From Phytohabitans houttuyneae (GTDB lineage: Bacteria > Actinomycetota > Actinomycetes > Mycobacteriales > Micromonosporaceae), in NCBI RefSeq assembly GCF_011764425.1, contig NZ_BLPF01000002.1, positions 1,364,997-1,428,996 on the forward strand: a stretch of DNA of 64,000 nucleotides. The letters are read 5' to 3'. Numbering within the stretch: position 1 is the stretch's first letter; each line of letters begins with the position of its first letter. Position numbers and translations under genes: made by a program. Below are positions 17,559 through 27,072 of the stretch, piece by piece. Below the pieces are notes generated by a model. The model was given only the letters and a program-made list of their open reading frames with translations, had not been told where the DNA came from and did no database searches.

Positions 17559-18847
17559 GGTCGCTGCAGTTCGGCGAACCAGCGCTGTTCCCGCGCGAAG
17601 ACCGCGCGGACGGTGAGCCCGGCGGTGGCGGCGATCCGGTGGATAGCCGCCACGCCCAGCCGTGCCCAGGGGAAGGCCGGGCTGTTGCGGGGTGGCCGGT
17701 CGTCGTGGCCGTAGGCGAGGTGGGCGTGTCCGCGCCACAGGCCCGCGTCGGGGGCCTCCAGCTCGACCAGGACCGTTCCACCCGGCCGCAGCAGGGTGGC
17801 GCAGCGGCACAGCAGCGCGTGCGGGTCGCCGCCGATGCCGATGTTGCCGTCCATCAACAGCACGTGCGACCACCGTCCCTGGCCCGGCAGCGGGGCGAAC
17901 ACGTCCCGGCGCAGCGCCGGCCCACCCCGGCCGCGGGTCAAGGCGACCGCCGCGGCGGCGGTGTCGATCCCCAGGCAGATCACGCCGCGAGCGGCCAGGT
18001 CGGCGGTGAGCCGGCCGGGGCCGCAGCCGACGTCGATGGTCGGGCCGCCGCATCGGTCGACGATGTCCCGGGCGGCTGGCTCCGGGTTGTCGTGCCAGCG
18101 CCGCACCGGCAAGTGGGTGCGTTGCCCGTCGGTGCCGTCCAACCAGCACGGGCTGGCCACGTCGGGCGCGGCGTGCGCGCCGTCGAAGCCGGCATCGACC
18201 TCGTCGACGGCGGCGGCGAACCGGCTGCCCGGCAGCTCACCGGCAACGGCGGTCGCCGTGTCCCAGGTGTCCACATCGGATAGTGTGGGTAGGTCGGCCA
18301 CGCGTAGGCCCTGCGCCGCCAGCGCCAGGCGGGTGAGGCGCCCGGTGTCCGGTGTGGACATCGGGACGTCGCGCAGGACCGCGGCGTGGCGCGGGTCCCG
18401 TAACCCGAGCGCCCACCAGCCGCCGTCGTCGGCGGGCCCGAGGACCGCGTCGGCGACGGCCAGCCGGCGCAGCGAGGCGCCGAGCAGGTGCGGCGTGACC
18501 TGCGGGGTGTCCATGCCGATCTGGAGCACCGGCTGGCCGGGCAGCAGCTTGGCCGCGTCGAGGTGGGCTTGGGTGAGCCGTTCGCCGAACCCGTCGCCGT
18601 GCTGCCCGAGCATCGCCCAGCCGGCCAGTGCGGCGTTGATCTCGGCGGCCCGCTCGGCGTCGGCGAGCCGGCCCGCGTACGCCAGGACTGGCACGGTGGC
18701 CGGGGTGGCCCGCACCGCGGCGAGGGTGTCGAGCAGCGCCGCGGCGGCCACCGCCGCGGCCTGGTCAGGCGTGGCGGGCGGGCACAACCGGGTCTTCGCC
18801 AGCCCGGCCACCGGCGCCTTCGCCACGACCAGCAGGATCCCGGTCAT
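17555..18847 (-). CDS. DUF2064 glycosyltransferase-like / SAM methyltransferase fusion
   Basis: A 430-residue bifunctional protein. The first 200 residues (MTGILLVVAKAPVAGLAKTR; GADDGGWWALGL-type motif PADDGGWWALGL) are the DUF2064/TIGR04282 nucleotidyl- or glycosyltransferase fold. From about residue 235 a class I methyltransferase follows (TIDVGCGPGRLTADLAARG, GIDTAAAAV, LLRPGGTVLVELE). ATG 18847 overlaps the GT2 stop by 4 nt. TIGR04282 proteins often accompany GT2 glycosyltransferases, but fusion to a methyltransferase is less common. It may build and methylate a surface glycan or glycolipid with the neighbouring enzymes (inference). Confidence 0.85.
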   Translation of the reverse strand: MTGILLVVAKAPVAGLAKTRLCPPATPDQAAAVAAAALLDTLAAVRATPATVPVLAYAGRLADAERAAEINAALAGWAMLGQHGDGFGERLTQAHLDAAKLLPGQPVLQIGMDTPQVTPHLLGASLRRLAVADAVLGPADDGGWWALGLRDPRHAAVLRDVPMSTPDTGRLTRLALAAQGLRVADLPTLSDVDTWDTATAVAGELPGSRFAAAVDEVDAGFDGAHAAPDVASPCWLDGTDGQRTHLPVRRWHDNPEPAARDIVDRCGGPTIDVGCGPGRLTADLAARGVICLGIDTAAAAVALTRGRGGPALRRDVFAPLPGQGRWSHVLLMDGNIGIGGDPHALLCRCATLLRPGGTVLVELEAPDAGLWRGHAHLAYGHDDRPPRNSPAFPWARLGVAAIHRIAATAGLTVRAVFAREQRWFAELQRP

Positions 18848-19500
18848 CGCAGCACCCCTGCCATGTCCCGGGCGGCCCGCAGGGTGCCGCGCACCGACCC
18901 GGAGACCTTCGACCTCGTCCCGGCGGCCCGGGGGCGGTAGGCGACCGGCAGCTCGACGATCCGCCAGCCGGCCGCGCCGGCGCGCAACAGCAGCTCCAGC
19001 GGGTAGCCGAACGCCCGGTCCGCGACGCCCAGCTCCAGCAGAGCGATACGCCGGACTGCCCGCGCCGGGGCGATGTCGTGCACCAGCACGCCCCGGCGAC
19101 GCAGCAGCGCGGCAAGCAGCGCGTTGCCGGCCCGGGCATGCCACGGCCAGACGCCCGAACCGGTCGGCACTCGGCGGCCCGCGGCGAGGTCGGCGTCGCC
19201 GGAGCGGACCGGTGCCGCCAGCGCGGCGAGCTCGTCCGGGTCGAGCGAGCCGTCGGCGTCCAGGAAGCACACCACGTCGGCGGTGGCCGCCTCCAGGCCG
19301 GTGTGCACGGCGGCGCCATACCCCCGCCGCGGCTCGTGCACCACATACGCCCCGCATGCCGCCGCCACCCGCGGGGAGCCGTCGGTGGAGCCGTTGTCCA
19401 CAACGATCGCCCGGAACCCGGCCGGCAAGGCAGCCAGCACACCAGGCAGCGCCGCTGCCTCGTCCAGGCATGGCAGAACCACATCAACATGCGCGTCCAT
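18844..19500 (-). CDS. family 2 glycosyltransferase
   Basis: A 218-residue GT-A enzyme (MDAHVDVVLPCLDEAAALPG, VVDNGSTDGS, donor/metal DXD-type FLDADGSLDP). Length and motifs fit the dolichol-phosphate-mannose-synthase-like branch lacking membrane anchors. First gene of a four-gene operon with 4-nt overlaps. A 146-nt gap separates it from a divergent membrane protein that may be a lipid-linked glycosyltransferase. Confidence 0.92.
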   Translation of the reverse strand: MDAHVDVVLPCLDEAAALPGVLAALPAGFRAIVVDNGSTDGSPRVAAACGAYVVHEPRRGYGAAVHTGLEAATADVVCFLDADGSLDPDELAALAAPVRSGDADLAAGRRVPTGSGVWPWHARAGNALLAALLRRRGVLVHDIAPARAVRRIALLELGVADRAFGYPLELLLRAGAAGWRIVELPVAYRPRAAGTRSKVSGSVRGTLRAARDMAGVLR

Positions 19501-19546
19501 ACCCGCACCGTAGGACCGCTCGCGGCGGCCGAAGGCCGCATCGTGC

Positions 19547-19582
19547 CTTACGAATCCCTTACCGCGGCGTGGTTCTTACGAA
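19547..19582. repeat. pair of CTTACGAA direct repeats in divergent promoter region
   Basis: CTTACGAA occurs at 19547-19554 and 19575-19582, 28 nt apart start to start, in the 146-nt intergenic region between the GT2 gene (minus) and the membrane protein gene (plus). Possible operator; no regulator is adjacent. Confidence 0.3.
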
Positions 19583-19646
19583 CTGCTGACGGCTTCCTCG
19601 CGCCGGTATCTTCCCGGGGGCCGGCGGCGTAGCGTCGGCGGCCATC

Positions 19647-20978
19647 ATGCTCACCGACCTCCCATCACCACGGCAGTCCTCGGCGCGCGGCCGGCGCGCG
19701 GACCTCACCGTCCTCGGCGTCGAGGCCGCGCTCGTACTGGCCGCGTTCGCCGTCGGGGCGCTGCTCAACGCTCGCGGTGTGCGCCTGTGGGCCGAAGCCG
19801 CACCAATCTTCGGCGCGTGGCGCCCCCACGTCGGCTGGGGCACCCCCGCGGCCATCGCCGTCGCGGCCGCAGTCGTGTGGAGAGGCGTGGGCTGGGCCCG
19901 CGACGCGCCGTGGGGACGGCTGCTCGCCGCCAGCTACCTGGCGGCGGTCGCCTGGGCGCTGTCACTAGCCCTTGTGGACGGCTGGTCGAAAGGGCTGGCA
20001 ACTCGGCTAACCCCCGAGGCCGAATACCTCAACGAGGTGCCGAGGGTCACCGACATCTCCGCCATGCTGTCCGGGTTCGCCGACAAGATCGTCCAAACCG
20101 ACGCCGGCGTCTGGTCCACGCACACGGCCGGACATCCACCGGGCGCGCTGCTGATCTTCGTGTGGCTGGACCGGATCGGGCTCGGCGGCGGCGGGCCGGC
20201 GGCCCTGGCCTGCGTCCTGGCCGGTGCCACCGTCGCTGTCTCCGTGCCGCTCGCGCTGCGCTCGCTCGGCGACCAGGCCGCCGCCCGCGCCGCCCTGCCG
20301 TTTCTCGTGCTGCTGCCCGGCGCGGTGTGGGTGGGCGCCTCCGCCGACGGCATATTCGCCGCCGTGGTCGCTGCCGGCCTGGCGTTGCTGGCGGCGCGGC
20401 GGTGGTGGCTCGCCCTGGCCGGCGGGACGGTTTTGGGTTTCGCGCTCTACTTGTCGTACGGCTTCGTCCTGGTCGGCGTGCTCGCGCTGGCCGTGATTGC
20501 GCTGCGCCAGCGAGACCGCCTCGCGGTACTTCTTTGCGGCGCGGCCGGCGTCGCGGGCGTCGCCGCCGTGTTCACGGCCGCCGGCTTCTGGTGGCCGCAG
20601 GGATACCGGCTCGTCGTCGAGCGCTACTACCAGGGCTGGGCCGCGGACCGCCCGTACGCGTACTGGGTGTGGGCCAACCTGGCCAGTCTCGTTCTAGCGG
20701 CCGGACCGGTGCTGCTGCCGGCACTACGAAGCACCGTGCTGGCCGCCCGGCGATACCGCACCGCCTCGATAGTGCTACCGCTGGCCGCCGCCCTGGCAGT
20801 GCTGGTGGCTGACCTGTCCGGGCTCAGCAAGGCCGAGGTCGAACGGATCTGGCTGCCGTTCACCGTCTGGCTGGTCGTCGCGACCGCCCGGCTACCGGAG
20901 GCGGACCGGCGGGCCTGGCTGGCCGCCCAAGCGGCCACCGCCCTGGCGGTCAACCATCTACTGTGGACATGGTGGTGA
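19647..20978 (+). CDS. polytopic membrane protein, GT-C glycosyltransferase-like
   Basis: A 443-residue protein with roughly ten to twelve transmembrane helices. The first extracellular loop contains acidic and polar residues (TPEAEYLNEVPRVTDI) and a HPPG motif (STHTAGHPPGALL), as in lipid-linked-sugar GT-C mannosyl/arabinosyltransferase-like proteins. ATG 19647 follows a weak RBS. It is divergent from the GT2 operon, and its 3' end overlaps the convergent epimerase gene by 29 nt. It probably transfers a sugar at the outer membrane face; the exact donor and acceptor are not predictable. Confidence 0.8.
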   Translation: MLTDLPSPRQSSARGRRADLTVLGVEAALVLAAFAVGALLNARGVRLWAEAAPIFGAWRPHVGWGTPAAIAVAAAVVWRGVGWARDAPWGRLLAASYLAAVAWALSLALVDGWSKGLATRLTPEAEYLNEVPRVTDISAMLSGFADKIVQTDAGVWSTHTAGHPPGALLIFVWLDRIGLGGGGPAALACVLAGATVAVSVPLALRSLGDQAAARAALPFLVLLPGAVWVGASADGIFAAVVAAGLALLAARRWWLALAGGTVLGFALYLSYGFVLVGVLALAVIALRQRDRLAVLLCGAAGVAGVAAVFTAAGFWWPQGYRLVVERYYQGWAADRPYAYWVWANLASLVLAAGPVLLPALRSTVLAARRYRTASIVLPLAAALAVLVADLSGLSKAEVERIWLPFTVWLVVATARLPEADRRAWLAAQAATALAVNHLLWTWW

Positions 20979-22032
20979 TCGATGCCGGCTCCCGCAAGGG
21001 ATCCGTGGCGAACGCCGTGACACCCTCGACGAACCCGACCCGGGCCTCGAAGCCCAACACGTCGGCCGCGCGCTGAGGCGAAGCCACCACGTGCCGCACG
21101 TCCGCCGCACGGGCACCACCGACCACGATCGGCGCCGGACCACCCATCGCCGCCGCGAGGACCTCCGCGAGGTCGCCGACCGTGTGCGGTTCGCCAGAGC
21201 ACACGTTCACGGCCGCGAACCCGGACGTAGGCTCAGGACCGGTCAACGCGAGCAGGTTGGCGCGGGCCACATCGGTGACGTGCACGAAATCGCGGCGCTG
21301 CCGACCATCCTCCAACACCCGCGGCGCGTGCCCACGAGCCAGTGCCGACCGGAAGATCGAGGCCACACCGGCGTACGGGGTATCGCGCGGCATCCGCGGC
21401 CCGTACACGTTGTGGTAACGCAACGCCCACACGCTGCCGCCGGTCTGCCGCGCCCACGCCGCAGCCAGATGCTCCTGCGCCACCTTCGTCGCGGCATAGA
21501 CGCTGCGCGGCTCCAACGGCGCGGTCTCCGGCACCAGCGCCGGCGCGAGGGCGGCGCCGCAGTCTGGACAGCGTGGATCGAAAAGGCCAGCGGCCAGGTC
21601 GGCCTCACGGCGAGACGCTGGCCGCACCAACCCGTGCTCAGGGCAGATGTACCGGCCCTCGCCGTAAACGACCATCGAACTCGCCAGGACCAGCCGCCGC
21701 ACCCCCGCGGTATGCATCGCCGCGAGCAGCACCGCGGTGCCGTAGTCATTGTGGCTGGCATACTCTGGCGCGTCCGACGGGTCCAGCCCATGACCCACCA
21801 TCGCGGCCTGGTGGCACACCGCGTCCACGCCCTCCAGCAGCCCCACCAGCCGGGCACCGTCGCGGACGTCACCGCCGACAAGGGCATGGCGCGCGCACCA
21901 GTCCGGCGCGGCAGCGCCGTGCGCCTGCGGCAGCAAGGCATCCAGCACCACCACCTCGTGGCCCTCGTCGACGAGCAGGTCCGCCACGTGCGAGCCGACG
22001 AAACCGGCACCGCCTGTGATCAATGTCCGCAC
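20950..22032 (-). CDS. NAD-dependent nucleotide-sugar epimerase/dehydratase
   Basis: A 360-residue extended short-chain dehydrogenase. NAD site GGAGFVGS at the N-terminus and active-site YAATK near residue 178. A Cys-rich insert (ICPEHG about 130, RCPDCG about 157) can bind zinc, a feature of some dTDP-L-rhamnose 4-epimerase-like enzymes. ATG 22032. Its tail overlaps the convergent membrane gene. It likely supplies an activated sugar to the adjacent GT2 and membrane transferase. Confidence 0.9.
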   Translation of the reverse strand: MRTLITGGAGFVGSHVADLLVDEGHEVVVLDALLPQAHGAAAPDWCARHALVGGDVRDGARLVGLLEGVDAVCHQAAMVGHGLDPSDAPEYASHNDYGTAVLLAAMHTAGVRRLVLASSMVVYGEGRYICPEHGLVRPASRREADLAAGLFDPRCPDCGAALAPALVPETAPLEPRSVYAATKVAQEHLAAAWARQTGGSVWALRYHNVYGPRMPRDTPYAGVASIFRSALARGHAPRVLEDGRQRRDFVHVTDVARANLLALTGPEPTSGFAAVNVCSGEPHTVGDLAEVLAAAMGGPAPIVVGGARAADVRHVVASPQRAADVLGFEARVGFVEGVTAFATDPLREPASITTMSTVDG

Positions 22033-22151
22033 ACCGTCACCGTACGGAGATCACGGTCACACCGAAACGTTCAAGGGCGGACCGTAAGCGCCTCACAATA
22101 CTTTCCGAACCACCGGCTTTGATTGCAGGCGTGATCCGCCTGGCTGCCGGT

Positions 22152-22661
22152 TTACGGCGTAGGTGGCGGTGGGTCGTAGACCACGGGTGCGTAGTGCTGC
22201 GGTGTGCCGCAGTAACTGGCCCCGGTGCCGCGCAGCGGTGATCGGCATACCTGCACGGTGGCCCGGCTGATGCTGGATGTCGTCGAGCTGGATCCGAGAG
22301 TGAAACCCAAGCTGACGATCGCGTTGTCGGCCCTGGCTTCCGCGCGCGCTGTTGTGCCGTTGCTGAGGTATGCCACGAAGGTCGCCACCGAGTAGTAGCC
22401 GTCGTCACGGCACAGGAAGCCCCATTCGTCTGGCAGTGGATGGTCGACCAGCGTGCCGCGGACGTCGAGGGTGATCGGCCGGATCGGGGTGGTTGTGCTG
22501 TATCGCCAGATCAGGCTGCCTTGGGTGGTGCCGTATCGGCAGTTGTCGCCCGAGTCGGCTCGGAACGGGAACACGGCGTTCGCGCGTGCCGCCGTGGACG
22601 ACGCCAGCAGGCCGCTGATGACCGCGATGACGATCACGAATGCACGCCGCAGCCTAGTCAT
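22152..22661 (-). CDS. secreted four-cysteine protein, unknown
   Basis: A 169-residue protein with a clean signal peptide (FVIVIAVISGLLASSTAARA). Its mature domain has four cysteines (DNCRYG, FLCRDDG, VQVCRSP, SYCGTP), consistent with two disulfides, and the tail is proline-rich. It belongs to no family I recognise. It sits 27 nt downstream of the fibronectin-III gene, probably co-transcribed. Confidence 0.75.
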   Translation of the reverse strand: MTRLRRAFVIVIAVISGLLASSTAARANAVFPFRADSGDNCRYGTTQGSLIWRYSTTTPIRPITLDVRGTLVDHPLPDEWGFLCRDDGYYSVATFVAYLSNGTTARAEARADNAIVSLGFTLGSSSTTSSISRATVQVCRSPLRGTGASYCGTPQHYAPVVYDPPPPTP

Positions 22662-22688
22662 CGCTCGCTCCTCTTCGATGGATTCACG

Positions 22689-23405
22689 TCAAAATCCCGG
22701 CTGCGGGGACGGCGGCACCGACAGAGCGGTGGTGACCGTGCCACGCGACGACGGGGCAGACCGCGGCGTGCCGTCGGTAAAGCGGACGATCGCGTGAAAT
22801 GTGTACGTCGTCCCGGGCCGGAGCCCAGTGAGCTCGACGGCTGTGGTCGACGGGCCGGTACTCGCCCGGATCTGCATCGGCTGGGTCGGGGTCGCCGCCG
22901 GTACGAGCAGGTCGTAGCCGGCGATGCGATCGGCGCTGACCGCCGGCGGTCGCCAGGAGACCGTCGCGGTGGTAGAGGTGACCGTGGCGGCGCCCGGCGG
23001 GCCGGGCACGAGCTCGTACGGCAGCGTCGTGACGTTCACCGGAGCCGATGCGGGGCCGCGGACGCCCGTGGTGTCGCGGGCCCGCACGTACAGCTGATAC
23101 GCGGTGGCCGGGCGCAGGCCGCCGACCTGGACGAAGACCCAGGAGCTGGTCGTGGTGGTGACCAGCCGGCCCGGGTAGGTCGTGCCCGGTTGGCGGGTGT
23201 AGACCTCGTAGGCGGCGATCGGGTTGGTGCCGGCGGTGGCGTTGAACCAGGCGAGGTCGACGGTGGTGGCGGAGAGCAGCTGCGTGCCGGCGATGTGTGG
23301 GGCGGCGGGCGGGGAAACCGGCTCGCTCGCCGCGGCCGGCGCCGGGGCGGAGGCCACCAGCGCCAGGATCGCAGACACGAGCACGACCTGTGTTGGGCGG
23401 AACAT
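22689..23405 (-). CDS. secreted protein with two fibronectin type III domains
   Basis: A 238-residue protein. ATG 23405 begins a signal peptide (MFRPTQVVLVSAILALVASA). Two FnIII repeats follow, at about 40-125 (ATTVDLAWFNATAGTNPIAA; LRPATAYQLYVRARD) and 130-225 (TSTTATVSWRPPAVSADRIA; LRPGTTYTFHAIVRF). FnIII modules are usually carried by secreted actinobacterial glycoside hydrolases, but no catalytic domain is present, so it is a stand-alone adhesion or binding protein. Confidence 0.85.
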   Translation of the reverse strand: MFRPTQVVLVSAILALVASAPAPAAASEPVSPPAAPHIAGTQLLSATTVDLAWFNATAGTNPIAAYEVYTRQPGTTYPGRLVTTTTSSWVFVQVGGLRPATAYQLYVRARDTTGVRGPASAPVNVTTLPYELVPGPPGAATVTSTTATVSWRPPAVSADRIAGYDLLVPAATPTQPMQIRASTGPSTTAVELTGLRPGTTYTFHAIVRFTDGTPRSAPSSRGTVTTALSVPPSPQPGF

Positions 23406-24180
23406 GCCAGCATGCTGCCTTTTCCAGTGACGACTGTCAATGGATAGGACGTGTCGCCATGCCCGGGGGTTACGGATGTAAGCCGGCACGCCATGGCTTG
23501 ACCGCGCGACCCGTGCAAGCGGCGCTGGAGGCCGGCGACCGGGTCGCCACCACCGTACGCGACCGGTTCACCGCCGAACGAGGACGGGCGACCACACCCG
23601 CACCAGCCCGCTGATCCGGTGACTGGCCCGGCCTGCGTGCCCTCGGCCCGGGGGGCGCGGGCAGGGCCGCCAGCCCAGCCCGGGACCGGCTGGGGTCACA
23701 GGGACCAGATGTATCCTGGCGGCCGCGCGACCGGCACGGTACGAGGCCCGTATCCCCGTCGACGAGGTCCGCACCGCCGCCGTCATCGCCAAGGTCCTTG
23801 CCGAGCGGTCCGGCGGGCTCGCCGTCCGCCGCGGCACCGTTTCGGCGCAGTCGACGCCGGACCGCGGTGCGGGAGTCACCGTCCGCGGTAACTCGCTCGG
23901 GCGGTGGCCCGCCCGGTCGGCCAGCCCGACTCGGTCCCGCGTTTTCCAGCGACCGCCGGCGGGTTTCCTCCGGCCCGCGTACCGATCAGCCGCAACGGAA
24001 ACGACGCCTCCCTTAGCGCAAATCGCTTCACCTGGATCCTCGCCAAGCGATGCCGCGCCGCCACAGAGCCCCAGTGATCGTGCGTGACGGCCCTCCAGCC
24101 TGTGTCAGGGACCTTGGACCCACCGTTCCGGGCCAACCGCTCCTGCCCGCCCCGCTCGAATGCGGCGCACCCTTCGGGGC
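23406..24180. other. 775-nt region of coding debris
   Basis: No intact gene. A plus-strand stretch near 23500-23570 (VQAALEAGDRVATTVRDRF) resembles the Rossmann start of a short-chain dehydrogenase. Another at about 23735-23895 (ARYEARIPVDEVRTAAVIAK) has coding character but no start and no recognisable family. Probably eroded genes. Confidence 0.4.
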
Positions 24181-24687
24181 GTGTCCACAACCACGAACCA
24201 CGCGTCCTCCAACCACCGGACGACCAGCGCGCTGGTATGGCGCGAACTCGCCAAGGCGTCGTTCGCGGTCCTCAGCCACGTCACGCCGGCGGGCCAGCCC
24301 CGCTCGAGCGGCGTTGTGTACCGCATGATCGACCGGCGGATGTTCGTCGCCGTTGCCGACGACAGTTGGAAGGCCCGGCATATCGCCGCCAATGGTCAGG
24401 TGGCGGTGACCGTCCCGGTGCGCCGCGGCGGGGTCATGGCGCTCCTGCTGCCGATCCCGCCGGCGACCATCAGCTTCCGCGCTTCGGCGGTCGTGCACCC
24501 GGCAGGCCCGCTGGAAAGCGGCCCGCTGGCCGAGATGCTGGTATCCATGCTGCCCACCGAGCGGCAGACGTCGAGCCGCGTTATCGAGATCACTCCCGAG
24601 GGCCTGTTTGTGACCTACGGCCTCGGCGTCTCCCTGATGCAGATGCGCGTCCCGGCCTTGGCCCGTGCCCGCGTGCCGGTGGCCTAG
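24181..24687 (+). CDS. PPOX-class flavin-binding oxidoreductase
   Basis: A 168-residue split-barrel protein of the pyridoxamine-5'-phosphate-oxidase superfamily (LAKASFAVLSHVTPAGQPRS at the FMN/F420 site; ADDSWKARHIAANGQVAVTV). GTG 24181 is preferred; an in-frame ATG at 24160 is an alternative. It is 94 nt upstream of the MMPL exporter and may share its promoter. The substrate is unknown. Confidence 0.8.
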   Translation: MSTTTNHASSNHRTTSALVWRELAKASFAVLSHVTPAGQPRSSGVVYRMIDRRMFVAVADDSWKARHIAANGQVAVTVPVRRGGVMALLLPIPPATISFRASAVVHPAGPLESGPLAEMLVSMLPTERQTSSRVIEITPEGLFVTYGLGVSLMQMRVPALARARVPVA

Positions 24688-24781
24688 AACCCTCATGGCC
24701 CCGGTGTGGCCGGTCTTCGTCGTTTACCACCTCATGAAGTTCCTGGCGGTCTAGACGCCTCCCGTCACCAAAGGAATCCCG

Positions 24782-27010
24782 ATGAACGACAGACGCAACC
24801 TGGCCGCCAGGCTCGGCGGTTGGAGCGTGCGGCACCGCAAGACCGCCATCCTCGGCTGGCTGCTGCTGGTCGTGGCCCTGACCGTCCTCGGCACCGCCGT
24901 TGGCCAACAACAGATGACCATGGACGAGTACGCGGAAGGCGACTCCGCCCGGGCCATGCAGGTCCTGGACGAGGCGGGAATCGAGCAGCCCGCCAGCGAG
25001 ATGGTCCTCGTACACAGCGAGACCGCGACCGCTGACACGACGCAGTTCCGCGCGGCCGTGGACGATCTTGTGTCCGGCTTGCAGGCCACCGGACTGACCA
25101 CCGATCTTCGCGAGCCGTACGCGACCGGCCTAATCTCGCGCGACCGCCACAGCGCGCTTGTGCAGTTCGCCGTAACGGGCGCGATGGAGACCGCGTACGA
25201 ACGGGTGCAGCCGGTGCTGGACGCGGTGAACTCCGTCAGGGCCGCCCACCCCGAGCTGACCATCGACCAGTTCGGCGAGGCCAGCGCCAACAAGTGGTTC
25301 AACGACACGATCCTCAAAGACTTCCACCGCGCCGAATGGACGGCGATCCCCCTGGCGTTGGGCATCCTGCTCGTCGCCTTCGGCGCGCTACTGGCCGCGG
25401 TGCTTCCGGTCGGGCTGGCGATGACCGCGTTCCTCGCCGCGAACGGCCTGCTCGCCCTCGTCAGCCAACGCGTACACGTGGACAACTCGGCCAGCTCGGT
25501 GATGCTGCTGGTGGGCCTGGCCGTCGGCGTCGACTACTGCCTGTTCTACCTGCGCCGGGAGCGTGAGGAGCGCGCGAACGGGCACGACGCGGCTACCTCG
25601 TTACGCATCGCCGCCGCGACGTCCGGGCGGTCGGTGCTGATCTCCGGCCTGACTGTCGTCGTGGCGATGTCGGGCATGTTCCTGTCCGGCATGCTGCTGT
25701 TCGACGGGTTCGCGCTGGCCACCATCATGGTGGTGCTCGTGGCCATCACCGGCTCGGTGACCGTCCTGCCCGCGTTGCTCTCGCTGCTCGGCGACCGGGT
25801 CGACTTCGGCCGCATCCCCGGCCTGGCCCGGTTGCGGCGCCCGCAGGGTGGCAGCCGGGTTTGGGGCGCGGTGCTTGACCGGGTACTCGCCCGTCCCGGC
25901 CTGTCCGCGCTGGCGTCCGGGGCGTTCCTGCTCCTGCTGGCCGTGCCCGTGCTGGGCATGCACACGGAGCGGCTGAGCCTGGACAAGCAGCTGCCCGCCG
26001 ACTCCGCGATCGTCCAGTCGTACGACCACATCGTCGAGGCGTTTCCCGGGGGTCCCAGCCCGGCCAGGGTGGTGGTGCAGGCCGACGACATCCAGGCGCC
26101 GCAGGTCCGCCAGGCGGTGACCGGCTTCACCGCCGCGGCCATGCGCACCGGGCTGGTCAACGAACCCATCCAGGTCACCACGCACGCAGCGCAGAACGTC
26201 ATCGAGATCGAGGTCCCCTTGGCGGGCAACGGAACGGACAGCACATCGCGACGCGCGCTGGACGCGCTGCGCGACGAGGCGATACCGCAGACGTTCGGCG
26301 CCGTGCCTGACACGCAGGCGTACGTCACCGGGGAGCTGGCCTTCTCCGTCGACTTCAACGACCAGCTCCGGCGGGGCATCGTGCCGGTCTTCGTGTTCGT
26401 GCTGGGCCTGGCGTTCGTGCTGATCCTGGTGGCGTTCCGGTCGCTGACCATCGCCGTGGTCTCGGTCGGGCTGAACCTGCTATCCGTGGCCGCCTCGTTC
26501 GGGGTCATCGTGACGGTCTTCCAGCACGGCTGGGGCGCCGGGCTGGTCGGCACCGAGGGTGTCGGCGCCATCGAGTCCTGGCTGCCGCTGTTCGCGTTCG
26601 TCATCCTCTTCGGACTGTCCATGGACTACCACGTGTTCGTGGTGTCCCGCATCCGCGAGGCGCACGACAACAGGGCACCTACCCGGGAAGCCGTGTCGCA
26701 CGGCATCCGTACGTCCGCGGGCGTGGTGACCAGTGCCGCGATCATCATGGTGGCGGTATTCGCTGTGCTCGCGACCCTCTCGATGCAGGTCTTCAAGCAG
26801 ATGGGCGTGGGCCTCGCCGTGGCCATCCTGCTGGACGCGACCGTCGTGCGGGCGGTGCTTCTGCCCTCCGTGCTCTCACTACTCGGCGACCGCTGCTGGT
26901 ACCTGCCCCGCTGGCTGTCATTCCTGTCTCGGTCCACCTCGAAGCCGGACCAGGCCGAACCCGGCCAGCCGCAGCCGAGACCACAGCAGGAAGTCGGCAT
27001 GCCCGGCTAG
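24782..27010 (+). CDS. MMPL/RND-family exporter
   Basis: A 742-residue, roughly 12-TM RND transporter built of two repeats, each with one helix, a large outer loop and five clustered helices (GLAVGVDYCLFYLRRER; LFGLSMDYHVFVVSRIREAH carry the membrane Asp-Tyr relay). ATG 24782 has AAAGGA 8 nt upstream. MMPL proteins export lipids or siderophores in mycobacteria and small molecules in other actinobacteria. No biosynthetic genes adjoin, so drug or lipid efflux is equally possible. Confidence 0.93.
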   Translation: MNDRRNLAARLGGWSVRHRKTAILGWLLLVVALTVLGTAVGQQQMTMDEYAEGDSARAMQVLDEAGIEQPASEMVLVHSETATADTTQFRAAVDDLVSGLQATGLTTDLREPYATGLISRDRHSALVQFAVTGAMETAYERVQPVLDAVNSVRAAHPELTIDQFGEASANKWFNDTILKDFHRAEWTAIPLALGILLVAFGALLAAVLPVGLAMTAFLAANGLLALVSQRVHVDNSASSVMLLVGLAVGVDYCLFYLRREREERANGHDAATSLRIAAATSGRSVLISGLTVVVAMSGMFLSGMLLFDGFALATIMVVLVAITGSVTVLPALLSLLGDRVDFGRIPGLARLRRPQGGSRVWGAVLDRVLARPGLSALASGAFLLLLAVPVLGMHTERLSLDKQLPADSAIVQSYDHIVEAFPGGPSPARVVVQADDIQAPQVRQAVTGFTAAAMRTGLVNEPIQVTTHAAQNVIEIEVPLAGNGTDSTSRRALDALRDEAIPQTFGAVPDTQAYVTGELAFSVDFNDQLRRGIVPVFVFVLGLAFVLILVAFRSLTIAVVSVGLNLLSVAASFGVIVTVFQHGWGAGLVGTEGVGAIESWLPLFAFVILFGLSMDYHVFVVSRIREAHDNRAPTREAVSHGIRTSAGVVTSAAIIMVAVFAVLATLSMQVFKQMGVGLAVAILLDATVVRAVLLPSVLSLLGDRCWYLPRWLSFLSRSTSKPDQAEPGQPQPRPQQEVGMPG

Positions 27011-27072
27011 CCGGCACAGCCGAGCCGTTCAGCCGCAGATCGGGACGGTATGGAGACTCAACGAGGTTAAGC

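Noticed and set aside
17796-19589. 597-codon plus-strand frame
   Set aside because: Antisense to the GT2 and DUF2064-methyltransferase genes, with low-complexity Arg/Ser/Pro content.
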